This document shows positions 53,415 to 64,000 of a stretch of 64,000 nucleotides of DNA, piece by piece. Position numbers and translations under genes: made by a program. This DNA comes from an alpha proteobacterium SCGC AAA288-N07 (GTDB lineage Bacteria > Pseudomonadota > Alphaproteobacteria > Pelagibacterales > Pelagibacteraceae). Location of the stretch: contig AZYB01000002.1 of NCBI GenBank assembly GCA_000513055.1, forward strand, positions 1 to 64,000, written 5' to 3'. Position 1 is the stretch's first letter; every line of letters starts with the position of its first letter. Under the pieces are notes generated by a model. The model was given only the letters and a program-made list of their open reading frames with translations, was not told the origin of the DNA and did not search any database.

Positions 53415-54170
53415 CTAATATTTATTTTTTTTAATTTGATTTAAATAGTGAAATACTATTGAAGCAGTATTAGATATATTGAGGCTTTCAACATTATTAT
53501 TTATATTTATTTTTAGTATGAAATCGGAATTTTTTTTTGTTTGATATTTTAATCCATAACCCTCTGAACCAAATAATAAAACATTTTTTCCATCCCAATC
53601 ATGTTTTGTAAAATCTTTATTACATTTGGCATCAAAAGCATTTATCCAAAAGTTATTTGATTTTAAATACTTTAAAGCTGTGTTAATATTTGATACCTCA
53701 AATATATTTAACAACTCATTACATCCACTAGCACTTTTGTAAAGAAGTTTACTTTCACTTGGAAAAGATCTTTCTTCAATAATCATCCCATCAATATTAA
53801 ACGATGCAGCACTTCTTATTATAGATCCTATATTTCTAGGATCTGTAACTCCTTGAAGAGCAACAAATGTAATATTTTTTTTGTCTGAATTTTGATTGAT
53901 ATATTCTTTTATTTTTATTTCTTCCAAATGTTCAATCTCTGCAATCAGGCCTTGATGTGAGATTTGGTCTTTGGAACATAATTTATCCAAATCTTTTCTA
54001 GTTTTATATAAAACCTTTATATTTTTTAATAAATTCTTATCTTGGTTTTCCCTATTTAATTTTTTTTTTGATTCTTCTGTTAAAAAGATCCTTAGAACTT
54101 TTCTCCTTGGATTTTTTATAGCTTCAGTTACAGCATGTTTTCCAGCGATTAAAAAAGCCGATTTTTTCAT
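53415..54170 (-). CDS. rlmB: TrmH-family rRNA 2'-O-methyltransferase
   Basis: 'VALQGVTDPRNIGSIIRSAASFNIDGMII', 'LLFGSEGYGL', 'VESLNISNTASIVFH'. Confidence 0.92.
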   Translation of the reverse strand: MKKSAFLIAGKHAVTEAIKNPRRKVLRIFLTEESKKKLNRENQDKNLLKNIKVLYKTRKDLDKLCSKDQISHQGLIAEIEHLEEIKIKEYINQNSDKKNITFVALQGVTDPRNIGSIIRSAASFNIDGMIIEERSFPSESKLLYKSASGCNELLNIFEVSNINTALKYLKSNNFWINAFDAKCNKDFTKHDWDGKNVLLFGSEGYGLKYQTKKNSDFILKININNNVESLNISNTASIVFHYLNQIKKNKY

Positions 54171-54223
54171 GATATTTCTATTATTTTCCACTAATATCAT
54201 ATTTTTTTGAATAAAATCATTTA

Positions 54224-54252
54224 TTGCATTTATTTAAGAACATGCTTATAAA
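54224..54252 (+). promoter_or_regulatory. Sigma70-like promoter for tRNA-Tyr/tRNA-Gly/tuf
   Basis: TTGCAT-N17-TATAAA about 50 nt upstream of tRNA-Tyr. Confidence 0.5.
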
Positions 54253-54301
54253 ACCTTGTTGTTGAAAGCTTTTTTGAAAAAGGGGTTACCCCTACTACTA
54301 C

Positions 54302-54387
54302 GGAGGGGTACCAAAGCGGTCAAATGGGGCGGGCTGTAAACCCGTTGACTTCGGTCTTCGAAGGTTCGAATCCTTCTCCCTCCACCA
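54302..54387 (+). tRNA. tRNA-Tyr (GTA)
   Basis: Class II tRNA; anticodon loop CTGTAAA; encoded CCA. Confidence 0.96.
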
Positions 54388-54442
54388 CTCAAGAAAGTTT
54401 AATACAACATATATAAAAAGAGTGTGATACGTTTGGGATGTT

Positions 54443-54516
54443 GCGGGTGTAGTTCAATGGTAGAACACCAGCCTTCCAAGCTGGTTGTGAGGGTTCGATT
54501 CCCTTCACCCGCTCCA
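54443..54516 (+). tRNA. tRNA-Gly (TCC)
   Basis: Anticodon loop CTTCCAA; acceptor GCGGGTG/CACCCGC. Confidence 0.96.
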
Positions 54517-54559
54517 AGTTGTTATTATAAAGAAAATTAAGTATTATTGAGGTATTAAA

Positions 54560-55753
54560 ATGGCAGAGAAAAAAAAATTTGAGAGAAATAAACCGCACGC
54601 TAACGTAGGCACTATAGGACACGTTGATCATGGCAAAACTACTTTGACGGCGGCAATAACAAAAGTTTTGTCTGAAAAAGGTGGTGCTGAGTTTATAGCT
54701 TATGATCAAATTGATAAAGCCCCTGAAGAAAAAGAAAGAGGAATAACTATAGCAACAGCTCACGTAGAGTATGAAACAGATAAAAGACACTATGCTCATG
54801 TAGACTGCCCAGGACACGCAGACTATGTTAAAAATATGATAACCGGAGCTGCACAAATGGATGGGGCAATTTTAGTTGTTAGCGCAACAGACGGACCAAT
54901 GCCTCAAACAAGAGAACATATTCTATTAGCAAATCAAGTTGGTGTTAAAGCTATTGTCGTTTACTTAAATAAAATAGATCAAGTTAAAGATAAAGAATTA
55001 GTAGGCTTGGTTGAAGAGGAAATAAGAGAATTGTTAACATCTTATAAATTTCCTGGAGATAAAATTCCAATCGTTAAGGGATCTGCTTTAGCTGCCGTTG
55101 AGGGAAAAGATGAAGCAACAGGAAAAAATTCAATTCTTGAATTAATGAAAGCAATAGATGAACATATTCCTCAACCACAAAGGCCCAAAGACAAACCTTT
55201 CTTAATGCCTGTTGAGGATATCTTTACAATATCGGGTCGAGGAACAGTTGCAACAGGCCGTGTTGAACAAGGAGTTGTTAAAACTGGTGAAGAACTTGAA
55301 ATAGTAGGAATAAAAGAAACCAGAAAAACAGTTTGTACTGGTGTAGAAATGTTTAGAAAAATTTTAGATACTGGAGAAGCGGGAGATAATATTGGAGCTT
55401 TACTAAGGGGAGTCGAAAGAGAAGATGTTGAAAGAGGACAAGTGCTAGCTAAACCAGGTTCAGTGACTCCACATACTAAATTTGAAGCACAAGCTTATAT
55501 ATTAAAAAAAGAAGAAGGTGGGAGACATACTCCTTTTTTTTCAAAATATAGACCGCAGTTTTATTTCAGAACAACTGATGTAACGGGAGAAGTTGAGCTT
55601 GCAAAAGGTACAGAAATGGTGATGCCGGGAGATGATGCAAAATTTACTGTTAAACTAATTACTCCAATAGCTATGAGCGATAAATTAAACTTCGCAATCC
55701 GTGAGGGTGGAAAAACTGTTGGAGCAGGTGTGGTTACAAAAATTTTAGAGTAA
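54560..55753 (+). CDS. tuf: Elongation factor Tu
   Basis: '[21 protein letters not shown]', '[26 protein letters not shown]'. Confidence 0.99.
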   Translation: MAEKKKFERNKPHANVGTIGHVDHGKTTLTAAITKVLSEKGGAEFIAYDQIDKAPEEKERGITIATAHVEYETDKRHYAHVDCPGHADYVKNMITGAAQMDGAILVVSATDGPMPQTREHILLANQVGVKAIVVYLNKIDQVKDKELVGLVEEEIRELLTSYKFPGDKIPIVKGSALAAVEGKDEATGKNSILELMKAIDEHIPQPQRPKDKPFLMPVEDIFTISGRGTVATGRVEQGVVKTGEELEIVGIKETRKTVCTGVEMFRKILDTGEAGDNIGALLRGVEREDVERGQVLAKPGSVTPHTKFEAQAYILKKEEGGRHTPFFSKYRPQFYFRTTDVTGEVELAKGTEMVMPGDDAKFTVKLITPIAMSDKLNFAIREGGKTVGAGVVTKILE

Positions 55754-55760
55754 GCTCTTT

Positions 55761-55836
55761 AGGAGTGTAGCTCAATTGGTAGAGCACCGGTCTCCAAAAC
55801 CGGAGGTTGTGGGTTCGATCCCCTCCGCTCCTGCCA
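55761..55836 (+). tRNA. tRNA-Trp (CCA)
   Basis: Anticodon loop CTCCAAA; between tuf and secE as in many bacteria. Confidence 0.96.
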
Positions 55837-55852
55837 AATTAAGAAAGATACT

Positions 55853-56044
55853 ATGATTAGTCCATTTAAATTTATACAAGGAGTTAAGAACGAGGCCTTC
55901 AGGGTTTCGTGGCCCACAGGAAAGGAAACATTAACTGGATCAGTAATGGTTGTCTTGCTAGCTGTAGTTGCCGCTATTTTTTTTTTAATTTTAGATCAAA
56001 TACTTAAATTCTTATTGAATTTTGCACTAAATATAAATTTCTAG
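55853..56044 (+). CDS. secE: Preprotein translocase subunit SecE
   Basis: 'FIQGVKNEAFRVSWPTGKETLTGSVMVV'. Confidence 0.95.
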   Translation: MISPFKFIQGVKNEAFRVSWPTGKETLTGSVMVVLLAVVAAIFFLILDQILKFLLNFALNINF

Positions 56045-56047
56045 ATT

Positions 56048-56578
56048 ATGAAAAATTGGTACATAGTTCAGTCATATTCAAACTTTGAAAAAAAGGTTGC
56101 AATTGCAATTAAAGAAGAAGTTACAAAAGCAAAATTAGAAGATAAACTTGAAGAAGTACTTGTACCTACACATGAAGTAACTGAGGTTAGAAGAGGTAAA
56201 CGAGTTCAAAGAAAAAAAAAATATTTTCCTGGATATGTTTTAGTTAAAATGGATATGAATAATCAGATATATCATATAATAAAGAATATAAAAAAAGTAA
56301 GCGGTTTTTTAGGCCAAAAAGGAAACCCGCTTCCCGTTTCTGAAAAAGAAATAGAAATAATTAAAGGTCAAATAAAAGATGGTGTAGTTCAAACAAAATC
56401 CTTTATAAGTTACAATATCGGTGAAAAAGTTCAGGTTATTGACGGACCTTTTGCGTCATTTAATGGTCTTGTCGAAGAGATTGATGAAGATAAATCTAAA
56501 ATCAAGGTTTCAGTTATGATTTTTGGAAGACCGACTCCGGTTGAACTAGAATTTAACCAGGTTGAAAAAGTACAATAA
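56048..56578 (+). CDS. nusG: Transcription termination/antitermination protein NusG
   Basis: '[17 protein letters not shown]', '[14 protein letters not shown]', KOW '[22 protein letters not shown]'. Confidence 0.97.
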   Translation: MKNWYIVQSYSNFEKKVAIAIKEEVTKAKLEDKLEEVLVPTHEVTEVRRGKRVQRKKKYFPGYVLVKMDMNNQIYHIIKNIKKVSGFLGQKGNPLPVSEKEIEIIKGQIKDGVVQTKSFISYNIGEKVQVIDGPFASFNGLVEEIDEDKSKIKVSVMIFGRPTPVELEFNQVEKVQ

Positions 56579-57006
56579 TGGCAAAAAAAGAAATTAAAGA
56601 ATATTTAAAGCTGCAAATTAAAGGTGGACAAGCAAACCCAGCTCCGCCTATAGGTCCTGCGCTTGGACAAAGAGGTATCAATATAATGGAATTCTGTAAG
56701 GCCTTTAATGAAAAAACAAAAAAGTTTATGGGTAATCCTGTTTCAGTAGTAATTACTATTTATAAAGATAAAAAATTTGATTTTATTATAAAATCACCTC
56801 CAGCTTCTCACTTTATCAAGCAAGCAGCAAAATTAAAAAGTGGATCTAAAGAGCCAGGAAGAGTTATCACAGGTTCAATTACAATGAAGCAAGCAGAACA
56901 AATAGCCAAAGAAAAAATGAAAGATCTTAATGCCTTCGAATTAAAGGAAGCTACTAAAATTATATGTGGATCTGCACGCTCAATGGGTATTGAGGTTAAG
57001 GAGTAA
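56578..57006 (+). CDS. rplK: 50S ribosomal protein L11
   Basis: '[33 protein letters not shown]'. Confidence 0.98.
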   Translation: MAKKEIKEYLKLQIKGGQANPAPPIGPALGQRGINIMEFCKAFNEKTKKFMGNPVSVVITIYKDKKFDFIIKSPPASHFIKQAAKLKSGSKEPGRVITGSITMKQAEQIAKEKMKDLNAFELKEATKIICGSARSMGIEVKE

Positions 57007-57011
57007 ATTTA

Positions 57012-57698
57012 ATGATTTCTAAAAGATACAAAGCATTACCCAAAGAAACTAAAAAGTTAAAACATGATAAGATTGAAAATTTATTAAGAACTATTAAAAA
57101 AAATTGTACTGCAAAATTTGACGAATCTATTGATGTTAATTTTCAACTAAATTTAAAACAAAAAAAAAGTGAAATAAATATAAGGTCTGTTCTAAATTTA
57201 CCAGTGGGCAAAAGTAAAAAAATCAAAGTTGCTGTTATTTGTGAAGAGGGAAAATTAGAAGAAGGAAATAAGAGTGGAGCAGATGTAGTTGGCTCTGAAG
57301 AATTAATTAATAATATTTCTTCAGGAAAAATCAATTTTGAAAAACTTATAGCTACACCAAAAATGATGGCAAAATTAGGCAAACTTGGAAAAATTTTAGG
57401 CCCCAAAGGATTAATGCCAAACCCAAAACTTGGAACTGTTACAAATGATATTATTAAAACAGTGAAAGATATAAAATCTGGTCAAGTAGAGGTCAAAAAT
57501 GATAAAGATGGAAATGTTAGTTTATCTATCGGTAAAAAAAGTTTTTCAGATGATAATTTAATTAAAAATTTTAACGCCGTTCTTGATACTATTATAAAAG
57601 AGAAACCTGATGGAGTTAAAGGCAATTTTATTAAAAGTTCATTCATTACCTCAACTATGGGAGTATCTTACAAAGTTAATCTTATGAAAAATATTTAA
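57012..57698 (+). CDS. rplA: 50S ribosomal protein L1
   Basis: 'GKLGKILGPKGLMPNPKLGTVT'. Confidence 0.98.
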   Translation: MISKRYKALPKETKKLKHDKIENLLRTIKKNCTAKFDESIDVNFQLNLKQKKSEINIRSVLNLPVGKSKKIKVAVICEEGKLEEGNKSGADVVGSEELINNISSGKINFEKLIATPKMMAKLGKLGKILGPKGLMPNPKLGTVTNDIIKTVKDIKSGQVEVKNDKDGNVSLSIGKKSFSDDNLIKNFNAVLDTIIKEKPDGVKGNFIKSSFITSTMGVSYKVNLMKNI

Positions 57699-57702
57699 TT
57701 TT

Positions 57703-58218
57703 ATGTTAAACAAAGATCAAAAAAAAAATTATATAAGTGAAATGAAAGCATTTCTTAATGCTAGTGATTCCGTTCTAGTAACTCATTATCAAGGTTTAAC
57801 TGTTAATCAACTAGATGAGCTACGAGCAGAAATGAGAAAACATGGTATAATTTTTAAAATTACAAAAAATAGGATTACAAAGTTAGCTCTAAAAGATACT
57901 AAATGTAAAGATATTGCAGATTTGTTCTCAGGACCTACCGCTGTTGCATTATCAAAAGATGGAATTTCTTCAGCAAAAATCTTGAGTAAATTTTCAAAAG
58001 ATAATCAAAACTTAAAGATTCTTGGTGGATTAATGGGTAAAGATATTCTTAAACGAGAAGATGTTTTAAAAATAGCTACCTTACCTACATTAAACGAGGC
58101 TAGAGCTAAAATTACTAGTATTTTACAGTCTCCTGCACAAAAATTGGTAAGTATTTTACTTGCGCCTGGCTCAAAAATTGCTATTTTGGCGCTCGAAAAG
58201 AGCAAACAATCAACATAG
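57703..58218 (+). CDS. rplJ: 50S ribosomal protein L10
   Basis: Position and '[30 protein letters not shown]'. Confidence 0.96.
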   Translation: MLNKDQKKNYISEMKAFLNASDSVLVTHYQGLTVNQLDELRAEMRKHGIIFKITKNRITKLALKDTKCKDIADLFSGPTAVALSKDGISSAKILSKFSKDNQNLKILGGLMGKDILKREDVLKIATLPTLNEARAKITSILQSPAQKLVSILLAPGSKIAILALEKSKQST

Positions 58219-58225
58219 AAAATTT

Positions 58226-58597
58226 ATGGCCGATTTAAATAAAATAATTGAAGATTTATCAAAATTAACAGTAGTAGAAGCAGCTGATCTCTCAAAACAA
58301 TTAGAGGAAAAATGGGGAGTATCAGCAGCTACAGCTGTAGCTGCAGCACCGGCAGCAGGTGGAGCAGCAGAGCCAGCCGAAGAAAAAAGTGAATTTACAA
58401 TTATGCTTACTTCAGCTGGAGATAAAAAAATTAACGTAATAAAAGAAATTAGAACATTTACAACATTAGGTTTGAAAGAAGCTAAAGATTTGGTTGAAGG
58501 TGCGCCAAAGGAAGTAAAATCTGGTGTTAATAAAAAAGAAGCAGAAGAAATTAAGAAAAAATTGGAAGCTGCTGGAGCCAAAGTAGAATTAAGATAA
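58226..58597 (+). CDS. rplL: 50S ribosomal protein L7/L12
   Basis: '[25 protein letters not shown]', '[17 protein letters not shown]'; true start is ATG at 58226. Confidence 0.97.
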   Translation: MADLNKIIEDLSKLTVVEAADLSKQLEEKWGVSAATAVAAAPAAGGAAEPAEEKSEFTIMLTSAGDKKINVIKEIRTFTTLGLKEAKDLVEGAPKEVKSGVNKKEAEEIKKKLEAAGAKVELR

Positions 58598-58609
58598 CAA
58601 AATTTTTAA

Positions 58610-58632
58610 AATCTGGTTTTTAAAATCAGATT
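58610..58632 (+). promoter_or_regulatory. Hairpin in the rplL-rpoB spacer
   Basis: AATCTGGTTTTTAAAATCAGATT: near-perfect palindrome (one G.U). Confidence 0.5.
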
Positions 58633-58638
58633 CAATAA

Positions 58639-61600
58639 ATGCAACTATCGTTTACTGAAAAAAAAAATATCAGGAAAAATTTTGGAAAATTAAAGGAAAC
58701 TTTATCAATTCCGAATTTAATAGAAGTTCAAAAAAATTCATATAATGAATTTTTAAACAGAAATATTCAAAATGATAAAGACTCAATACAAAAAGGCTTA
58801 GATAGAGTTTTTAAAAGTATATTCCCCATTGAAGATTTAGCTGAAAAAGCAACACTAGAATATGTTTCTTATCGATTAGAGAAACCAAAATATGGTGTAG
58901 AAGAATGTATTCAAAGAGATTTAACTTATTCATCAGCTCTAAAACCTACTTTAAGACTGGTAGTTTACGAAATTGATCAAGAAAATAATACAAAAGAAAT
59001 ATTATCTGCCAAAGAACAAGAAGTTTATATGGGAGAAGTTCCAATGATGACACCCAGCGGAACATTTATAGTCAATGGCGTTCAAAGAGTTGTTGTAAAT
59101 CAAATGCATAGAAGCCCTGGTGTTTTCTTTGATCATGATAAGGGAAAGACCCACGCTAGTGGTAAATTATTATTTAACTGCAGAGTAATTCCAAATAGAG
59201 GATCGTGGTTAGATTTTGAGTATGACATAAAAGATTTATTGTATTTCAGAATTGATAGAAAAAGAAAATTACATATTTCAACTTTATTACAAGCATTAAA
59301 ATATAATAAAAAGGAAATAGCAGATTTATTTTATGAAAGTCAGGAATTTAAATATAATTCTAAATTGAATAAATGGAAAACAGTTTTTGATCCAGAAATT
59401 TATAAATTTAAAAAAATTTCTGAGGAAATAATTGATGTAAAAAATAATAAAATAGTTATTAAATCAGGATCTAGAATTGATTTTTCAGTAGCGCAAAAAC
59501 TTTATGATAAAGGATTAAAAGAAATTTATGTTTCTAACGATGCAATTTATGGAGGATTCTTGCACAATAAAATAAGTTTAAATGCTGAAGAAAGCATTTC
59601 TATAGGAACAGAGATGACGGAAGAAATATTAAATAAAATTATAGAAGATAATATAAAAATGATCTTAATTTCTAAAACTAACTACATTAACAAAGGACCT
59701 TATTTATTAAAAACTATTTTAGCAGATAAAAATAATACTAAAGAAGAAGCATTAACAGATATATATAAAATTTTAAGGCCAGGAGAACCTCCCACAATAG
59801 AAATTGCAGATCAAATTTTTCAAAATTTATTTTTTGGCTCTGATCGCTATGATTTGTCAAGTGTGGGAAGAGTAAAAATGAATTCAAGATTGAATTTAGA
59901 TTGTTCTGATAAAATCACAATACTTAGAAATCAGGATATTATTTCAATTATTAGATTAATGTTAGATCTTCGTGATGGAAAAAATGAAGTTGATGATATT
60001 GATCATCTAGGTAATAGACGAGTTAGATCAGTTGGTGAGTTAGTTGAAAATCAAACACGTATTGGGATATATAGAATGGAAAGAGCAATCAAAGAAAAAA
60101 TGTCTACCTTAGAAATTGAATCTGCAATGCCACAAGATCTCATTAACGCAAAACCATTAACATTAGCTTTAAAAGATTTTTTTGGAACTTCTCAACTTTC
60201 TCAATTTATGGACCAAACTAACCCATTAGCAGAAATAACTCATAAAAGGCGAGTTTCAGCACTTGGTCCTGGTGGATTAACAAGAGAAAGAGCAGGATTT
60301 GAAGTAAGAGATGTTCATCCAACACACTATGGAAGAATCTGCCCTATTGAAACTCCAGAAGGACCAAATATTGGATTGATTAATAGTTTAGCAACATATT
60401 CAAGAATTAATAAATATGGTTTTATAGAAAGTCCTTACAAAAAGGTTGTTGATGGCAAAGTTCTTGAAGATATAAATTATTTATCAGCTATGGAGGAATC
60501 AAAATTCACCATAGCTCAAGCAAACTCTCCAATTGATAAAGATGCTAATTTTATAGAAGATCTAGTTTCTTGTAGAAAATCTCTAAATTTTATTTTGTCT
60601 AAACCAGAAAATATTGATTATATAGATGTATCTCCAAAGCAGCTTGTATCAGTTGCAGCTTCTTTAATTCCATTTTTAGAAAATGACGATGCAAATAGAG
60701 CCCTAATGGGTTCAAACATGATGAGACAAGCAGTTCCCTTAATTAAACCGGAGGCACCTTTAGTTGGAACAGGAATCGAAAGAGATGTTGCACTTGATTC
60801 AGGTGTGACAATTGTGGCAAAAAGGAGTGGCGTTGTTGATAAAATTGATGGAAAAAGAATAGTTGTAAAAGTTACAACTGAAAAAGATCTTAGTCAGTCA
60901 GGTGTTGACATTTACAATTTACTAAAATTTCAAAGATCAAACCAAAATACTTGTATTAATCAAATACCGCTAGTTATGGTTGGTGATAATGTTTCCAAAG
61001 GTGATATTATTGCAGATGGCCCATCTACAAAACTAGGTGAACTTGCATTAGGAAAAAATGTTACCGTAGCATTCATGCCTTGGCTTGGATATAATTTTGA
61101 GGATTCAATATTGGTTTCTGAAAGATGTGTTACAGACGATGTATTTACATCAATTCATATTGAAGAATATGAGTTAATGGCTAGAGATACAAAATTAGGT
61201 ACCGAAGAATTAACAAGGGATATACCAAATGTAAGTGAGGAAGCATTAAGAAATTTAGATGAGTCTGGAATAGTTTATATTGGAGCAGAAGTTAAACCTC
61301 ATGATATTTTAGCAGGTAAGGTTACGCCTAAAGGTGACACCCCAACTGGACCAGAAGAAAAACTTTTAAGGTCTATTTTTGGTGAAAAAGCAGTGGACGT
61401 TATTGATACATCTTTACGTCTTCCAGCAGGAACTGACGGAGTAGTTGTTGATGTTAGAGTATTTAATAGACATGGTGTAGAAAAAGATGAAAGATCTATA
61501 GCAATTGAAAGGTCTGAAATAGAAACAATTCAAGAGGATAAAATAGTAGAAGAAGAGATATTAGAGAAAAATACCAAACAAAGAGCTACTCAAATAATTA

Positions 61601-62712
61601 AAAATTCAGTGCTAAAAGAAAAATTTGAAAACGTCAAACCAGGTCAAAAAATTGAAGAAATGACCTTAAATGATTTGTTAAAAATGTCACTGAAAGATAG
61701 TTCCAAGGACAATAGTCTTTCAACATTAATAGAACAATATAACAAAGTTAGATTGGACATCAAAGAAAGATTCGAAGATAAAGTTGAAAAAATTAGACAA
61801 GGAGATGAACTGTTACCAAGTGTTATGAAAATGGTAAAAATTTTTGTAGCTGTAAAGAGACGTTTAAGACCGGGGGACAAAATGTCCGGAAGACATGGAA
61901 ACAAAGGAGTTATCAGCAAGATTGTTCCTATTGAAGATATGCCATATACAGAAGAGGGTAAACCTGTGGATATTGTCTTAAATCCCTTGGGCGTTCCAAG
62001 TCGTATGAATGTTGGACAAATTTTGGAAACCCACCTTGGTTGGAGTTGTTCGGAACTAGGAGAAAAACTAAAAAAATTAATTAACGAAAATCAAAATAAA
62101 ATAAATTCCAGTAAAAGTATTGCTTCATTATTAATATCAATTTATGGGAAAGATTATTACGATAAGACTATTAAAAATTTGTCATCAATTGAGTTTAATG
62201 ATCTATGTAAAAATTTAGTTAAAGGAGTTCCAATATCTACCCCAGTATTTGACGGTGCAAAAGAAAAAAATGTAACTGATATGCTTAAGTTAGCCAATTT
62301 ACCCACTTCTGGACAAACAATATTGTGGGATGGAAGAACAGGAGAAAAATTCGATAGACTTGTGACTCTTGGTACTATTTATATGTTAAAATTACATCAT
62401 CTTGTTGAAGATAAAATACACGCTAGATCAACAGGGCCATATAGTCTTGTGACGCAACAACCTTTAGGAGGAAAGGCACAACTCGGAGGGCAAAGGTTTG
62501 GTGAAATGGAAGTTTGGGCACTCGAAGCATATGGAGCATCCTATACTTTACAAGAAATATTAACTGTAAAATCCGACGACGTTGCAGGAAGAGTAAAAAT
62601 ATATGAAACGATAGTTAAAGGCGAAGAAAATTTCGAATCTGGAGTTCCTGAATCGTTTAATGTCCTTGTCAAAGAAATTAAGTCTCTAGGGTTAAATATT
62701 GAATTAAAGTAA
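58639..62712 (+). CDS. rpoB: DNA-directed RNA polymerase subunit beta
   Basis: Full-length 1357 aa with '[46 protein letters not shown]'. Confidence 0.99.
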   Translation: MQLSFTEKKNIRKNFGKLKETLSIPNLIEVQKNSYNEFLNRNIQNDKDSIQKGLDRVFKSIFPIEDLAEKATLEYVSYRLEKPKYGVEECIQRDLTYSSALKPTLRLVVYEIDQENNTKEILSAKEQEVYMGEVPMMTPSGTFIVNGVQRVVVNQMHRSPGVFFDHDKGKTHASGKLLFNCRVIPNRGSWLDFEYDIKDLLYFRIDRKRKLHISTLLQALKYNKKEIADLFYESQEFKYNSKLNKWKTVFDPEIYKFKKISEEIIDVKNNKIVIKSGSRIDFSVAQKLYDKGLKEIYVSNDAIYGGFLHNKISLNAEESISIGTEMTEEILNKIIEDNIKMILISKTNYINKGPYLLKTILADKNNTKEEALTDIYKILRPGEPPTIEIADQIFQNLFFGSDRYDLSSVGRVKMNSRLNLDCSDKITILRNQDIISIIRLMLDLRDGKNEVDDIDHLGNRRVRSVGELVENQTRIGIYRMERAIKEKMSTLEIESAMPQDLINAKPLTLALKDFFGTSQLSQFMDQTNPLAEITHKRRVSALGPGGLTRERAGFEVRDVHPTHYGRICPIETPEGPNIGLINSLATYSRINKYGFIESPYKKVVDGKVLEDINYLSAMEESKFTIAQANSPIDKDANFIEDLVSCRKSLNFILSKPENIDYIDVSPKQLVSVAASLIPFLENDDANRALMGSNMMRQAVPLIKPEAPLVGTGIERDVALDSGVTIVAKRSGVVDKIDGKRIVVKVTTEKDLSQSGVDIYNLLKFQRSNQNTCINQIPLVMVGDNVSKGDIIADGPSTKLGELALGKNVTVAFMPWLGYNFEDSILVSERCVTDDVFTSIHIEEYELMARDTKLGTEELTRDIPNVSEEALRNLDESGIVYIGAEVKPHDILAGKVTPKGDTPTGPEEKLLRSIFGEKAVDVIDTSLRLPAGTDGVVVDVRVFNRHGVEKDERSIAIERSEIETIQEDKIVEEEILEKNTKQRATQIIKNSVLKEKFENVKPGQKIEEMTLNDLLKMSLKDSSKDNSLSTLIEQYNKVRLDIKERFEDKVEKIRQGDELLPSVMKMVKIFVAVKRRLRPGDKMSGRHGNKGVISKIVPIEDMPYTEEGKPVDIVLNPLGVPSRMNVGQILETHLGWSCSELGEKLKKLINENQNKINSSKSIASLLISIYGKDYYDKTIKNLSSIEFNDLCKNLVKGVPISTPVFDGAKEKNVTDMLKLANLPTSGQTILWDGRTGEKFDRLVTLGTIYMLKLHHLVEDKIHARSTGPYSLVTQQPLGGKAQLGGQRFGEMEVWALEAYGASYTLQEILTVKSDDVAGRVKIYETIVKGEENFESGVPESFNVLVKEIKSLGLNIELK

Positions 62713-64000
<1,288 letters not shown>

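Noticed and set aside
54389-54856. 155-aa minus-strand ORF over tRNA-Gly and tuf
   Set aside because: Antisense to tRNA and EF-Tu; low-complexity Phe/Ser/Tyr translation.

Overview
AT-rich bacterial chromosomal window. Gene content and order (aapJQMP; argS-nagZ-scpA-scpB-tatABC-serS; yajC-secD-secF; tRNA-Tyr/tRNA-Gly/tuf/tRNA-Trp/secE/nusG/rplKAJL/rpoBC) fit a streamlined marine alphaproteobacterium of SAR11/Pelagibacterales type; that placement is inferred from content, not searched. Most of the window is housekeeping. There are two accessory stretches. The first (about 12.95-20.56 kb) is a tightly coupled sugar cluster: ManC, Gfo/Idh/MocA dehydrogenase, PanE-like reductase, NeuB-like nonulosonate synthase, acyl carrier protein, AMP-dependent acyl ligase, and a PseG-like protein with a C-terminal extension. 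The second (about 48.2-53.4 kb) is a small surface-glycan region. The most interesting observations are: (1) the NeuB/ACP/ligase/PseG-fusion cluster, a candidate undescribed pathway for an N-acylated nonulosonic-acid-like sugar; (2) six genes (argS, nagZ, serS, recG, a membrane protein, an FkbM methyltransferase), each split by one extra base in an A/T homopolymer, always +1; (3) an unannotated 20-aa hydrophobic microprotein with a strong Shine-Dalgarno at 1503-1565 (-); (4) a peptidyl-prolyl isomerase whose signal peptide is only reached from a CTG start in a CTGA overlap with coaD; (5) a hairpin in the rplL-rpoB spacer and a leader helix that competes with the tRNA-Tyr acceptor stem. No CRISPR array, rRNA, integrase or transposase was seen.
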